A stretch of 64,000 bases of DNA from Phytophthora sp. 'mugwort' (GCA_033558025.1 JAUCEF010000003.1:2630001-2694000), one strand, 5' to 3'; shown: positions 44,777-56,609, counted from the stretch's first letter. Notes: a model not told the origin generated them from the letters alone. A program made the numbers and translations.

Positions 44777-45931
44777 TCACTCGCGGCCGTTCAAAACGCG
44801 CAGTGTCTTCTTGGTCGTTTCGTACGTCGAGAACATGACGGCGGCATACGGCACGATTCGCGCCAGGTTGGGACCCGTGCCGCGGTACAGCGCCAACGGG
44901 CCTTCATCGCGAATGACCTTGCGGAAGCAGTCCAGCATACCGCGATAATACAACGTGGAAGGATTGCCTCCTTCAGCCGACAAGGGACCCGCCGTGGACA
45001 CGTTCAGGTGCACCTGCTGCGTTTGCAGACGCTTTTTCACGGTGTCAAAGGGGTACGCCACTGTCTGGGCGATGGCACCAGCGACACTGCCGCACACGAA
45101 GTAGTCCAGGCCGTCCATCTCGGTCTTGCCCTCGGGCCAGCGGTAGGCCGGCCACTGGTGGCGAATGGCCGTCATCTTCAAGTATTCATAACAGCCGAAC
45201 TGCACACCTTCGAACGGGATGGCGCCAACGACGCCGGACCAACCGCCTCGGTATAGGCCGCGCAGCCCCTCGCGCTCCAGGATGAGCTGCACGCCTTGCA
45301 GCACGCCGCGGATCTCGCTGCTTGCAGCGGCCGGAGCCGTCGTCTGCGAGATCATGCGGGTGCGCACCACTTCGAGCGGGTACGTGCCCATGGTGGCAAT
45401 GAGACCGGCGATGGCGCCGCACAGCGCACGATGCCAGTTGCTGAGCTCGCATCCTTCCCTGGCGGCAAAACGCGACTGCAGTGAGTCGAACAGGTAGAAC
45501 TTGAGTCCCGCATACGGACCAAGGCGGCAGCATCCGGCGCTATTGCCTCGCCAGAAGGCGCGCACGCCGTCAAGTGCGTACAGCTCGCGCACGGTGCGAG
45601 CGATGGCAGAGGATGCCGACGGCTGCGAGGCGATGGTGCGCGCGGCCACGAGTGTGGATGGCGTGGACACGGCAGAGGGACTGGAAGTCGCTGCAACGGC
45701 TGCCTTGGTCGACACGGGGCCGTTCACTTGGATCACGATCTTGAGCACGTCTAGAGGCGACGTGCAGGAGCGCGTGACGCAGCCGGACACGACGCCCGCG
45801 ACGACGGACTCGAAGCCGGTGTTGCGCGGGCTGGACGCAGCATCGGTGGTGCTGTGTTTGGGTCTCCCCATATCGAAATAATAGCAGGTCCCGGGCTGGT
45901 AGAAGTCGTCTTGGCCGCGGCAGCAAATCAC
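44777..45931 (-). CDS. Mitochondrial carrier family transporter
   Basis: It has three repeats with the carrier signature: SPLDVLKIVIQ (repeat 1), YPLEVVRTRM (repeat 2) and YPFDTVKKRLQTQ (repeat 3). Each is followed by the family G-x-RGxxxxxxRxxPYAG/PYAA-type element (WRGNSAGCCRLGPYAG, YRGGWSGVVGAIPFEG, YRGTGPNLARIVPYAA). Six membrane helices are expected in the inner mitochondrial membrane. The 384-residue length includes a Ser/Ala/Thr-rich insert of about 40 residues in the first repeat loop. The pattern is closest to nucleotide, CoA or thiamine-pyrophosphate carriers (SLC25A42/A19-like; inference, substrate not assignable). A second ATG at 45871 (MGRPKH) may be the true start. No intron is seen. 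Confidence 0.85.
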   Translation of the reverse strand: MICCRGQDDFYQPGTCYYFDMGRPKHSTTDAASSPRNTGFESVVAGVVSGCVTRSCTSPLDVLKIVIQVNGPVSTKAAVAATSSPSAVSTPSTLVAARTIASQPSASSAIARTVRELYALDGVRAFWRGNSAGCCRLGPYAGLKFYLFDSLQSRFAAREGCELSNWHRALCGAIAGLIATMGTYPLEVVRTRMISQTTAPAAASSEIRGVLQGVQLILEREGLRGLYRGGWSGVVGAIPFEGVQFGCYEYLKMTAIRHQWPAYRWPEGKTEMDGLDYFVCGSVAGAIAQTVAYPFDTVKKRLQTQQVHLNVSTAGPLSAEGGNPSTLYYRGMLDCFRKVIRDEGPLALYRGTGPNLARIVPYAAVMFSTYETTKKTLRVLNGRE

Positions 45932-47881
45932 ACCGGTAACCGATCTGTGTAGCTCGTAGCCAAAATCAAAGTGAGGAGCCTCGTTATTTTGAACCGCGAT
46001 GGGTGCCGCAAACGGTTAGGACTTTTTCTACAGATTGGTCACCGCAGGACAGACTAAATTGATCAACTTTGCGATTTAGTGCCCATTTATGCCCCAATTC
46101 TCAGATTAAGTCAGCACTTGCGCTCATTTGACTTCAATGAGACCCATTCGGGCGGCGAGCCGTCAAACAGCGCATCCCACAAAATAAACGGCGGGGCGAC
46201 GTGATCAAGCAGGCTCGAATTGCGCGCCGCAGACACTCCTCGTGCAAACACGTCGTCCCTTCCAATAAGCCAAAATGCAGTACAATACATCCGCCATCGG
46301 CTTCGAGAATATCGAAAGGCAAGCCGTGTGTATAGTAGCGTTGAATAAATGCTCGGTTAAATATTAACTTAAAATGCCTTCAACAGCTACAAGTACCGTT
46401 CAGTAACGGACGGTATTGGTATTGTTAGCGTTGGCTAGCAGCATGTTGATAGCGAGTGCTCGAGCTCCAGCGATTATCGACCATGCATGCTTGCCCCCAA
46501 GTGCCGCTGCTTGCTAATGCTACATAGAGCAGCGCCATCAGCTAAAAATACATACTTTTAAGTACAATGCAGGGAGGAGACACTAGCGAGAAAAATCATG
46601 GCAAGAGAGGCGCGACGCTGAAGGGGTCGGGGCGAGCTCCGGTACTGTAGTTCCAGCACTGGAGCCGCGTCTAAAGGAGCCCCGGTTCTGTCTAGCTGAT
46701 TCATTTGACGAACCGGAAGATAAGCAGCGCATGCGCGCCGCGGCATGATCGGTCGCATGGGCGGAAATCGCGTCGCGCGTCGGTGGCACCAATTGATCGC
46801 AGCGCGCTTGTAATCTTTGACGGCATTTTTCTGAAATCCCAGGTGGCAAAGGACTACCGGGCAACATCACATTTACTGTTGTCAGTGCATGTTATTTTGG
46901 TCGCGATGACCCCAAAATACTCGTGGCTCACCGTTTGTTACATACTGGAATTACGGCTAAACAACGGGTCTTGCCTATTTTTTGAGAGTGATTCGTGTGC
47001 CCAACTGAAAAAGGAGGGGGTGAACGTCACAAACGACCAACGGAGGAGAGCGGTTGCGAGCGCGCGTAGCCACAGCAAAACCGTGCGGAGTATTGCCCGC
47101 GAAGCAGGGCCGCGCGGTATTTGCGGAGGCGGGCCCAGCGCCGAGCTTTCCAGCGAGCCGAGCACTGTAGCGCGCCAAACTTAGAATCTTTTACTCGCAG
47201 GAGCGCAGCGACTGCCTTTGCGAAGCAAAGCCATGACCGCGATGCCATCGGTCCTCGGGAGATAGGGTAAAAGGGAGATGGGAGACCTTCTATACAAAAC
47301 GACAGTGCAAACTAAAATGTGACAGGGCTAGATGGGCACAGCAACACGTGCCATTTTTTTTAATCATTTTTGCCTCCCTCTTACAGCTGTTTCATGCTGC
47401 TCGCAAAAGGATGCTGAATGAAACCAGGACGTGAGTCCCGTTCAGGGATGCATGTACAGTAGTAATCTCAACCTGGAAATTAAAGAAGTGTTTCCGGACG
47501 CCCTTGTCCACATGTCTACTGGCGACGACATTACTTTCAAATTGACCCTCCTCCATTGTCATTTATTGAAACTAGTCTCTTTTAAATAGCATATTAAACA
47601 TAGCCTCAAAGTTTAGCATAACTCATCTAAATAGCCCCATTACAATCGATAAATTACAGCCACGCAGGTTTCTTCTGTTTTCTTCACCGCATTTTTCTCG
47701 ACATCACGCTGCCTGCTCCGACGCTGCTGCTTCTTGTCGCCCCTTCCTCGCCGTGTAGCTGTTGTTGTGCTGCACTTCAAGCTGAAAAATCATCTTAACG
47801 TCTTCCTCTCCACCTCCTGCATCGCGTGGCGCCTCGATCAGCACTTAACTCCGTCTAGAAGTCTCACGACAAGTCGCAAGC
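45932..47881. other. Intergenic region, nothing recognised
   Basis: About 1.95 kb between the divergent carrier and RBR ligase genes. Short open frames overlap on both strands (46583-47248) with no domain and no consistent coding pattern. 47690-47880 is pyrimidine-rich and probably holds the RBR ligase promoter and 5' UTR. Confidence 0.5.
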
Positions 47882-49621
47882 ATGAGCGCACGCATGACCG
47901 ACCCCCCGCTCTCCCCTCTCTCGGACGACGATTATCATTACAGCGATGTGGAGGAGGAGGACGATGAGTACCAGTACTCGGAGGATGAGGACGACGCGGC
48001 CTCGCAGCAGTCTGACGCCACCCCCAACCCAGTCGCCAAGAAACAGCACGCCGCTGATTCGCTCTCCCCGCTCGGTAGTGGCTCGGCCGCCAAGAAGAAA
48101 CGTCTGAGCCCCAGTGGCCTGGGTCACTCAGGCAGCCACAAACAACAGGAGTACCACGTCATTGACGAGAAAGAGCTGCTGCAGGAGCAATGCGCGCTCA
48201 TCAACGAGATCGCACAGGTGCTGGAGATCTCGGCGCCCGTGGCCTCCGTGCTGCTGCGCTACTTCGGCTGGAACAAGGAGAAGCTATTTGAGGGCTACTA
48301 CGCGGATCCGGTGAAGACCAAGCACGAGGCGGGTGTCGAGTTCGCGGACAAGCCGGCGCCCGTCATCCCCCAGGGGGCCAAGGTAGAGAAAGGAGGAAGA
48401 GAACGCAGAGGAGGGAATGAACTGGTACTGACTGTTAGTGTGTGATGTTGCTAGGTGGACTGCAACATTTGCTGCGACGAGTACCCAGCCAATGAGGTCT
48501 TCGGTATGGGCTGCGGACACATGTACTGTCTTAATTGCTGGAAGCCATACCTGTCGCTCAAGATCCAGGAAGGACCGATCTGCGTGACCACGACGTGCCC
48601 CGCGCATGGCTGCAAGGAGGTGATTTGGCCCATCTGTTGCTGCATTTGATGATGTGTCCGTCCTGACTGTTGTCGTGTCTAGGTGGTGAGCGACGTAATT
48701 TTCAAAGAGATCGTGGGTATTGAGGACTACCACAAATACGCGCGTTACTTGCTGCGATCGTTCGTGGACATTAACAAGGGCGTCAAGTGGTGTCCGTCTC
48801 CGGGCTGTAGCAAGGCCATCACCAGCGCCGGAGGGCTGTCATCTGTGACGTGCACGTGTGGATGCGTGTTCTGCCTCCGCTGCGGGGAAGAGGCCCACGC
48901 GCCTGTTACATGCGAGCAACTCTCGGCGTGGCAGGAGAAGTGCCGAAACGAGTCGGAGACGGCCAACTGGATTCTGGCCAACACGAAGAAGTGCCCCAAA
49001 TGCTCTGTCCGCATCGAGAAAAACCAGGGCTGCAACCACATGACGTGCCGAAGCTGCAATTACGAGTTCTGCTGGATCTGTATGGAAGGCTGGGACAAGC
49101 ACGGATCTGGCACTGGAGGTTACTACAAATGCAACCGGTATGATGCAGATGCACAGACAGCCGACACGGACGCAGCACGAGCGAAGGCGGAGCTTGACAG
49201 ATATCTTCACTACTACCAGCGTTTCGCGAACCACTCAGAGGCCGGTAAGTTTGCGCAGCGGATGCGTGAAGGCACGGAGAATCGCATGATTGAGTTACAA
49301 GCGAGTCACGGTGATTCATCGTGGATCGACGTGCAGTTCCTGAATGCAGCAACGGAGCAGCTAATTGAGTGCCGACGAGTGCTCAAGTACACGTACGTCT
49401 TTGGCTACTATTTGCCACCAGGAAAGGAAAAGAATCTGTTCGAGTACCTACAGGAAAACCTCGAGAAGAACGCGGAGCACCTGACCGGACTATCGGAGAT
49501 GCCGCTGGACAAGATGAACCGCTCGGAAATCATCAACTATACGCGTGTGACAGAGACGTTCCTGCGCAATTTGCTCACGGGTGTCGAGGACGGCCTGACG
49601 TCTAATGCGCCAATGGTGTAG
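47882..49621 (+). CDS. Ariadne-type RBR E3 ubiquitin ligase (three exons)
   Basis: Exons 47882-48382, 48455-48619 and 48683-49621 (introns of 72 and 63 bases, GT-AG) give 534 residues. An acidic N-terminus (residues 1-100) precedes RING1 (CNICCDEY, CGHMYCLNCW), the IBR domain (WCPSPGCSKAI, CTCGCVFCLRCGEEAH) and RING2 (KCPKCSVRIEKNQGCNHMTC, then CNYEFCWICMEGW). The catalytic Cys would be the one in HMTC. An Ariadne domain fills the C-terminal 200 residues (LDRYLHYYQRFANHSEAGKF). RBR ligases take ubiquitin from an E2 onto RING2 and pass it to substrate. The Ariadne domain is autoinhibitory and often works with cullin ligases (known for the family). Its 3' end faces the kinase gene. Confidence 0.92.
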
Positions 49622-49986
49622 GATGTTTTTTGTCCGTATCACCAAGACTGCAATACTCGCCTTGCTAGCTTCTCGGTATGCATGCATGCACGCACTAGCT
49701 TTTTTGTCTCGGTTTTTATTTGCTCTGATATTAGGTAGGCTGGGTGTTGCTTGCTGCTCAGTGGGGGGCGCCTGGATGCAGACTCGACTCTCTCCCGGTA
49801 GTGGTTTTCCCTGCAGCGGCGACAACGCTAAGAATGAATGCAATAAATTGAAGTATGGAGGAAGGATGGTGTTTGCATACTTATATCTTAAGAGAAAGTC
49901 GTCATAGTGAACTGCGGAACAGGCCTCACGAGAATATGCCGCATGCACAAGACCATCAGAGACAAGAATCCATCTCGTAAGCTAAA

Positions 49987-52278
49987 TCAATCGTCATCAT
50001 CGCCGCGCAAAGTCCGAGCAGCTGAACGGATCGCCTTGCGTGCCACGGGCTCCTTGATGCCCACGAAATTTAAGTCTTCCATCTCAATGCCAGTCTGGAA
50101 AAGCAATGAAACAAATTCTAGTATAAAAAATCGCGATGTTCCAAAAGAGGAATTTAGAAATCTTACCTCACGAATAAAATCGAGTGAATCGAAGCCCTTC
50201 GCCTTGAGCATAGCTGTGTATCTGTGGTAGCCGATCTGCTTAAGCCATTGGTAGACCTCGTCATCGCGATCCTTCTCTGTCTCTGGCAACTCGGGCGGTT
50301 CCTCCAACTTGGTAACACTATTCCGGCGCCTTGGATTTCGCGGAGCCGTGGCATCAGCGTTCGACTTGGGCCTTCGCTCCTGCGGCTTGGACAACTCCTG
50401 ACACTGAGGCTGCGACTCTCTCCTCGACTTGTTGCGACTAGGGCGACTTGCGTTACTGCTACTTGCGCTTGTTCCTGTAGTACTATTGTTTGGCACGTCG
50501 TTTTCACGCGTGTAAAGCTCGTTAGCATAGTCGATGCCTTGGTTGATGAGTTCCATCCAAAGGTCAAGATCACGCTTTGATACCGCCTGGAGCTCGCGTT
50601 TAATCTTCCAATTGCTGTCAATCACATTAAGCCGCAGCTCAGGCATCTCCATCGTTTTCCATATGCGGCATCCACGAAGTGACAGCGATGAAATAGGTGG
50701 CAGCGTGCAGCGCCACTCTCTATTTTGTTGCTGTTGTTGTCGCCAACCAGGGGGGATGTCCGTGTAATGGAGCTGATCGTGATCCACGATGAACCACTTC
50801 TCGACCCACGAACGTTTTCCACGACGGCTGCGCTTGAGAATCACTCCTTCATGGTATGGAGCCGGCGAGGCAGGCTGTGCCAGCACGTCGCTGTCGACAC
50901 TCTCCTCGTCCAGGAATGGATCGTCGACGACTTGAGAGCGCACCTCACGCTCCTCCTCGTCAGACTCCATGCCCATTGTGTTGTGACGACCATTTGCCTG
51001 CAAGTTATAGCTGTTATCTTCCTCCTCTTCCTCCTCTTCTTCATCTTCATTCTCCTCCTCCTCCTCCTCCTCATCTTCTTCGTCATTCTCGCCGTAGTAT
51101 GCGTCATCGTCCTCTTCAATTTGCGGTTCGCGCTGATCAGGTGTGAACGGTACAAGTTCCACAATGTTACGGTGCGTGGTGCTGATGTGTTTCAGCGCAT
51201 CTTCAAGCGTCTGCACAATGGTCCTGATGGTAGGGCGTTCGCTAGGCTCAAATGACACGCACTGCTCTGCAAGATTTGCGAGCGCTGGCGGACATGATGC
51301 TGGGAGAGCGTCACGGAACTCTGGCAGGAGCACCTGAAACTTGTATTGTGGCAGACGCATCAAAAATCCGTCGGAATTGGCCACACGGCAGCACAACATC
51401 TCCATCAGCACCACACCGAAGCTGAAGATGTCCACGCTCTGATCGTAGTCCTCGTCCAGGAACATCTCCGGTGCCATGTAAGCATCCGTGCCGCAGTACG
51501 ATTTGCGGCGCTGTTTGCTCGCATCCGACTCTGCGGCACCATGTGCTACTGCGTCAACACGTTTAATCTCGACCGCAAAGCCAAAGTCGCAGAGCTTGGC
51601 GCGGTATTGGTCGTCCAGTAGGATGTTGGAAGACTTAATGTCACGGTGCACAATGTGTTTCTGCTGTAAGAACTCGATGCCCTGGGCAGCATCCAAAGTG
51701 ATGCGGACCATGCGATGCCAACCAATGTGTGACTTCTTCTCGCTTCGTATGGCCTTGAGCAGCAGATCGACGTCCCCGTTATTAAGGTATTCGCTGAGAA
51801 TCCAGACCTGCTTGGCTCGAACATTGTCGGCAGCTCCTGTGAACTGCAGCAGTCTTGGGTGACGCAATAGCTGAAGCACCTGCACCTCGCGCATGACGAA
51901 GGCTGGGATGTTGCCCTCAGCGTCTTTCGGTTGGCACTTGACGGCGACGTGCTGGCCTCGGTAGTCGCCAGCGTAGACGACCGAAAAGGCCCCTTTACCG
52001 ATCTCTCGGCCAATCTTAACGTCCGCTGACTCCACTTCGAGGAGCGTCTTGGGTTCGACACCCTCCTGCTCGGGCCACTCTGGCTGCTGCTTCTCCGGCT
52101 GCTCTGGTTCCTGTTCCTGCTGTTGATGTTGCACGTGTATCAGCTCCTTGGGTGGTGCAGGCGGCGGCTGCTGCGCCTCTAGCTGCGACTTGAAGGCTGC
52201 GAGCGGCGACTTATGCGGCAGCGGACGACGCTGAGCGTACTCTCCAGCCAGCAGTATCTGGCGCTGGTTGCCCGACAT
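49987..52278 (-). CDS. Protein kinase with PH and SAM domains
   Basis: The kinase domain has glycine loop IGKGAFSVVYAG, VAVK, HRDIKSSNILL, DFGFA and APEMF. It resembles TKL/MLK-like Ser/Thr kinases (inference). It is followed by a 40-residue Asp/Glu run, a PH domain (HEGVILKRSRRGKRSWVEKWF, ending at DLDLWMELINQ) and a C-terminal SAM domain (VYQWLKQIGYHRYTAML and onward). A 72-base GT-AG intron at 50095-50166 splits the SAM domain and keeps the frame. The start is uncertain: ATG at 52278 (MSGNQRQ) is chosen, while 52377 and 52608 are also in frame. PH suggests phosphoinositide membrane targeting and SAM suggests oligomerisation. About 739 residues after splicing. Confidence 0.85.
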   Translation of the reverse strand: MSGNQRQILLAGEYAQRRPLPHKSPLAAFKSQLEAQQPPPAPPKELIHVQHQQQEQEPEQPEKQQPEWPEQEGVEPKTLLEVESADVKIGREIGKGAFSVVYAGDYRGQHVAVKCQPKDAEGNIPAFVMREVQVLQLLRHPRLLQFTGAADNVRAKQVWILSEYLNNGDVDLLLKAIRSEKKSHIGWHRMVRITLDAAQGIEFLQQKHIVHRDIKSSNILLDDQYRAKLCDFGFAVEIKRVDAVAHGAAESDASKQRRKSYCGTDAYMAPEMFLDEDYDQSVDIFSFGVVLMEMLCCRVANSDGFLMRLPQYKFQVLLPEFRDALPASCPPALANLAEQCVSFEPSERPTIRTIVQTLEDALKHISTTHRNIVELVPFTPDQREPQIEEDDDAYYGENDEEDEEEEEEENEDEEEEEEEEDNSYNLQANGRHNTMGMESDEEEREVRSQVVDDPFLDEESVDSDVLAQPASPAPYHEGVILKRSRRGKRSWVEKWFIVDHDQLHYTDIPPGWRQQQQQNREWRCTLPPISSLSLRGCRIWKTMEMPELRLNVIDSNWKIKRELQAVSKRDLDLWMELINQGIDYANELYTRENDVPNNSTTGTSASSSNASRPSRNKSRRESQPQCQELSKPQERRPKSNADATAPRNPRRRNSVTKLEEPPELPETEKDRDDEVYQWLKQIGYHRYTAMLKAKGFDSLDFIREVRFLNSSFGTSRFFILEFVSLLFQTGIEMEDLNFVGIKEPVARKAIRSAARTLRGDDDD
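50095..50166 (-). other. In-frame 72-base intron in the kinase gene
   Basis: On the minus strand: donor GTAAGATTTC at 50166, pyrimidine-rich acceptor TTGCTTTTCCAG ending at 50095. It is 24 codons without a stop, so the unspliced reading is also open. Removing it joins LDFIRE to TGIEMEDL, which restores a normal SAM helix order. The AT-rich hydrophobic translation supports an intron. Confidence 0.8.
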
Positions 52279-54211
52279 ACTACTGTTCTGCTCGGTCGAA
52301 GGGAGGGCGCGGCGGCGGTCGGTCACTGCGCACACTTCATTCACACAGAAAGTCGCAGCCAGACAGCGGCTTAGCATGGCGCTGCTGCTGCTCGACGCTT
52401 TTAGCTCCAGGGTGCCTGCGTAACGGCCCGCCAAATCCGGACTGCAAGTCGGCGCTGTTCCGCCTGCAGCAAGTCTCTCCCAAACTGATTTGTCTCTTTT
52501 AGGCTCCTTTTTTGAGGTGTCGGGCGAGCTCAAATTACAGTGCATACAAATTCCTAAGCAGACCGCAACGAGTATTCTACATGTATTATATGTATAAGCA
52601 CGGTACATTCACCTGCGTTCCATTGGTCGAAATACTGCGCCGACCCGAAGTCTCATGCGTTGAAGTTTGTCCGATGCCGATGCGAATCTTTAAAGAGGAG
52701 GCTCCGCAGCTACAGTAGCTAGCCGCGGCGATGACACTACAGACGACAGATATGTCGTGGATTCTCCGCCGCCACAGCACTTTGTGATCGACACCGTCGC
52801 TGGCAGATCGCGAAGGTCAGAAGAGCGGGATAACGAAAAAGCAGGGCCCGCCCATAGTGTCTAATGACGTCGTTCACGCGTGGCTGTGGCTCGCAAGATC
52901 ACTTAGAAGTTCGCTTGTAGCTACACCGCAGCCTGCAGTGTTCAAGACCGTGTGCACCATCTACACTGTCTCTTCGTCGAATCGACGTGCACGCTCTCTC
53001 ATTACGGATGCGAACGAGGGGTCTCTGATTACATCTTTCAAGGGCACTATAGTGCGAAAGTTGATTATTCTGTCGGTCCATTACGTGTGTCGTCGCTCGC
53101 ATTGTTGCGGAGGGTCTGCACGCGCATCCTAGACCCGAATTCGGTTCAATTTCCTCGCAATTGAAGTTGCCTGAACCGATCACGGCTACCAAGAGCCACC
53201 GCGGAAAAGACATGCAGTGTACACATCAAATCGGTGAGTGTATCTGGAGATCAACGGATGCTACCTAATTTCGAGTACATTTCGATGAATTCGGAGTAAA
53301 AGCATTAATATACCGTGACTTCCGAGTAAAATGGAATTGTTACCCGCAATTGCCGTGGAGCTGGGGTGAGGAGAACGTCAAAACAAGCAGATGTGCTCTG
53401 GGACTCACTCCAAACTGCCTTGACTGTCAGAAATGAACATATTAAGCCGCAGCTCTCCTCTTCTTTGACACTGGACAACTCGTCTGGCTGGCACCCTCTA
53501 AGAGAGCTCCACCGCTCACCCAAGTATTGCTAGACCGATTTACAAGTCTCATTACTTTTGGAGCGGGAGGGGAGACTTCAGTATTCATAATGCAGGAACA
53601 CTAAGAACTCTGGGCTGATTATGGAGGTTGAGATTAAACATCCGTACACAGAGAGCGGTAAGAACATAGTAGCTAATTTGCTGAGTGCCATTATTGTTCG
53701 AGCTGTGAGAGAAGCGGACGTCATCTTGAATGCTTTTTACGATGGGACCTATACAGACCGTGATGATCTCAGTAGGAAGCTGCAGTAGCCTCACATCGTG
53801 GACGCAGAGACGTTGGCGAGACCATATATTCTGACAGTGTCGAGCAGATAAAAATACAGTGAATGTAGTGAATTATACTACGTCGTAGTCGACTTCTGGG
53901 ACCATGTCTTCATGCTCGGTGGTTATTATTGTGCTGTAGAGCTTACTATGGTCGCATCGCACAGCTTTTCGGACGTGCTATATAATGCCTCGGCTCAGCA
54001 AGAAGCATGTGAGCATTTTCATGCTCACGAACGCACATGTATCTGAATAAATCCTAAACCCAGCGAAGGTACCCGAGAGAAGGCCAATGCAAAGCTCGCT
54101 CGCTCCATGACGTCAGCGAATTTGCGTCAATTCGACTAACTCTCGACATTTTTGTCAGGCGTTTATGCATATCGTTCGTAATAACTAAGATAACCCTCAA
54201 TGACTGCCAAA
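52279..54211. other. Intergenic region, nothing recognised
   Basis: About 1.9 kb holding the kinase 5' region (52279-52610) and then sequence without a domain-bearing frame. A small hairpin, GTGAGCAT-TTTC-ATGCTCAC, is at 54009-54028. No RNA gene or transposon end was recognised. Confidence 0.45.
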
Positions 54212-54953
54212 CTAGATTCGATTTGCGGCTAGCACGCGCAGTGCGGGAATGTACTCGGCGATAATGGCGGACACATTGAAGGTCACATGGTTGAGCATCT
54301 GCAGATTGGCCTCATTCATGATGCGGAACTCGTCAAAGCTGATGAAGCCGTCCTTGTTCAAGTCTACGTCCTCCATCGTCTTGGCCACGATCGTTATAAG
54401 ACACTCAGCGGGTATATTGATACCGTTCTCCTGAATACACGCCTCCAGCATGCTCAGCAGCTCTTGTGTCGACAACTTCCCGTCTCGATCGAAGTCTAGA
54501 ATGTCAAAGGAGACTGCACTAATTGTCAGAATGAGAACATATTACAGCCAGTCAAGCGAAGAGCGCACATTTGATCTTCTCGGGCGTGCCACCCTTGGAC
54601 GACAAAACGGACACACTCTGCAGGAACTCGTCGAAGCTGATGAAGTTGTCGTTGTTAGTGTCGAAGAGCTGGAACATACGGTCCACGTACAGCGACTCCT
54701 TGACTGTGAAGCCCAGCGCCGTCTGGAATTCGCTGCGGTCGATCTGTCCGTCGTCCCGCTTCGCCGAGCTGATGAGGTCATAGTGCACATGCAGAGCGAC
54801 AACCTCCTCGGGCGTGAAGTTGGTGCTGCTCGCGAACGCGGCCACTTGGTCGTCGCTGAGCTTGCAGGTGAGCAGCGCTCCATCTGCTGCTGTACTCACT
54901 ATCGCCGCACCCAAGCTTTCTCTTGTAGTAGATGCCGCGGCCCCCATTGCCAA
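54212..54953 (-). CDS. EF-hand calcium sensor with probable N-myristoylation
   Basis: Exons 54953-54569 and 54513-54212 are joined by removing a 55-base intron (54514-54568), which joins EKIK to FSFDILDF. 228 residues. Four EF hands: a degenerate first (SAKRDDGQIDRSEF) and canonical loops DTNNDNFISFDE, DFDRDGKLSTQE and DLNKDGFISFDE. The domain layout is calcineurin B / recoverin-like (inference). A second ATG two codons in gives MGAAAST, an N-myristoylation consensus, so a membrane-anchored Ca2+ switch is plausible. It is divergently paired with the DAP3 gene across about 210 bases. Confidence 0.88.
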
Positions 54954-55166
54954 TGAATAGCTTATCTATTGTTGATGAAGATAGGCTGGGTCAAGGTGCA
55001 GTCCGTTTTTCGTTTCGCGTCGTTTCGTGGTTATGCTAAAACGTCGGATAATTCATCGCCACCCGCTGATTGGTCGAGTTAAACGCGATTTATGTGTCTT
55101 AATAATTGTATGCCAGGCTTTGCTAGCCACACGCGCCATCACCACATCGACGGCCCCCAAGACACC
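54954..55166. promoter_or_regulatory. Shared divergent promoter region
   Basis: 213 bases separate the EF-hand start (minus) from the DAP3 start (plus), so both promoters must lie here. CATCGCCACC and GATTGGTCGAG (a CCAAT-box complement at about 55070) are visible. No TATA box is obvious, as is usual in oomycetes. Confidence 0.45.
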
Positions 55167-56609
55167 ATGATGGTCATGCGCGTGCTAAAGAAGCGCTTCC
55201 CCGTGCGACGCATGCAGATCTCGGCGCTGCGTGCACTTTCCACGGAAGCTCCTCCCTCTTCTACCGCCGCCGACGCCGCTGCTGCCACTGAGAAGACAGA
55301 AGCTGTGGAGATCTCGGTGGAGGATCTGGGCAACCTTGCGGGCGTGCCGATCTCGAAGGTGAGGCGTGACTGCAGCGACCATTAGAGCAACAATCAAGAC
55401 AAACTAACAATTGATATGACGCGCTGTTCTTGATGTTGCTGCCAGGCCACGGAGGCCCACCGCCTCAAGTTCTTCGCGTTCGCCAAGGAACAGCAGGACA
55501 AGTTTTTCCCTGAGGGCGTCGTCCGCCGCATGGACGACACCTTCGACCTCGTGGGCCACCGTCATATCATGCTGCGTGACACCACGCTGCAGATTATTTC
55601 GGTGATGAAGGGTGCGTTGGCTGCAATATACTGAGCTGCTGCAGAGGTGACTAACTGGTTATTGTGTTTGCAGACTGGGAGACGGCCAAGAACGACTCTA
55701 TTGGCGCCTACCTAATCGATGGCGAGCGCGGAGCTGGCAAGAGCTTCGCGCTTCACCAGATCGTGCAGTACGCGCGCGAGAGCAACTGGGTGGTGCTCTA
55801 CGTCCCCGACCCGCGCTCGTGGACCCATGAGGCCCCATACGTGATGCCGTCGCCGTACCAGGAGGGCAAGTTCGACATCGACGTCTACGGCGTGGACCTG
55901 CTGCAGAAGTTCCTGCACTGCCACGGCGAACAGCTTAGGTCCATCCCACTACGTGGCAAGTACGGCGACCGCTACTACCCCACGGACAAGTACGAGTCCA
56001 AGCCTAAGAATGCCGCAGACCACAAGGACGCCGCCCTCACTCTGCGCGATTTGGTGGTCAGTGGTGTGCGTGACGAGGAGCTTGCGTGCCAGGCCGTGTG
56101 CGAACTGAAGGAGGAGCTGACGCAGACCACGGAGTTTCCAGTGCTGATCGCCATTGACGACTACAACACGTGGTTCCAGCCGACTGTCTTTGGCTACGAA
56201 GGCAAGGACGTGAAGGCTGATGACATTGCGGTAATCGCAGCGTTGAAGGATATTGGTGCCAAGGGCTACGACGAGACGCGCAAGCTCAAGAACGGTCTGT
56301 TTGTTGCCGCTGTGACGGAGAATTTCCCCACGAAGGTGCACTTCAAGCAGCAGGTGGACTATCGCAAGATCCGCACCACCATGCGCACGTACACGGCCGA
56401 GGAGCTCGCCACCATCGTGTCGTATTACAACCAAGTTAGCTTTCTGCACGGTGCGCTCAATTCTGGATTGTCAGCTTTTTATTGCAGCTATCTAACGAAT
56501 GTGTTTGTTACTAACTGCAGATAAGCCCACGGACTCGCAGATGGCATACTTCCGGCTCATGACCAAGTCGCTCCCGCTCCACGTGTTTGACCGCGCGTCG
56601 TTCTCTTAG
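55167..56609 (+). CDS. Mitochondrial ribosomal protein mS29 (DAP3)
   Basis: Four exons: 55167-55358, 55446-55611, 55674-56450 and 56521-56609 (introns of 87, 62 and 70 bases), 407 residues. The N-terminus MMVMRVLKKRFPVRRMQ is basic and amphipathic, as expected for mitochondrial import. The P-loop DGERGAGKS lies near residue 130, followed by VLIAIDDYNTW as Walker B and the C-terminal YYNQVSFLH. DAP3/mS29 is the GTP-binding protein of the mitochondrial small subunit head. The motif order and length match the family. The ATG at 55167 is preferred over 55092 because it directly gives the targeting peptide. Confidence 0.88.

Noticed and set aside
46583..47248. Several overlapping open frames between the carrier and the RBR ligase
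   Set aside because: They overlap on both strands, lack domains and have composition expected of GC-rich non-coding DNA.
50725..51337. Plus-strand frames opposite the kinase, with hydrophobic or Pro-rich runs
   Set aside because: They are antisense of the Asp/Glu run and kinase domain. The Leu/Phe-rich string is just GAG/GAA read backwards.
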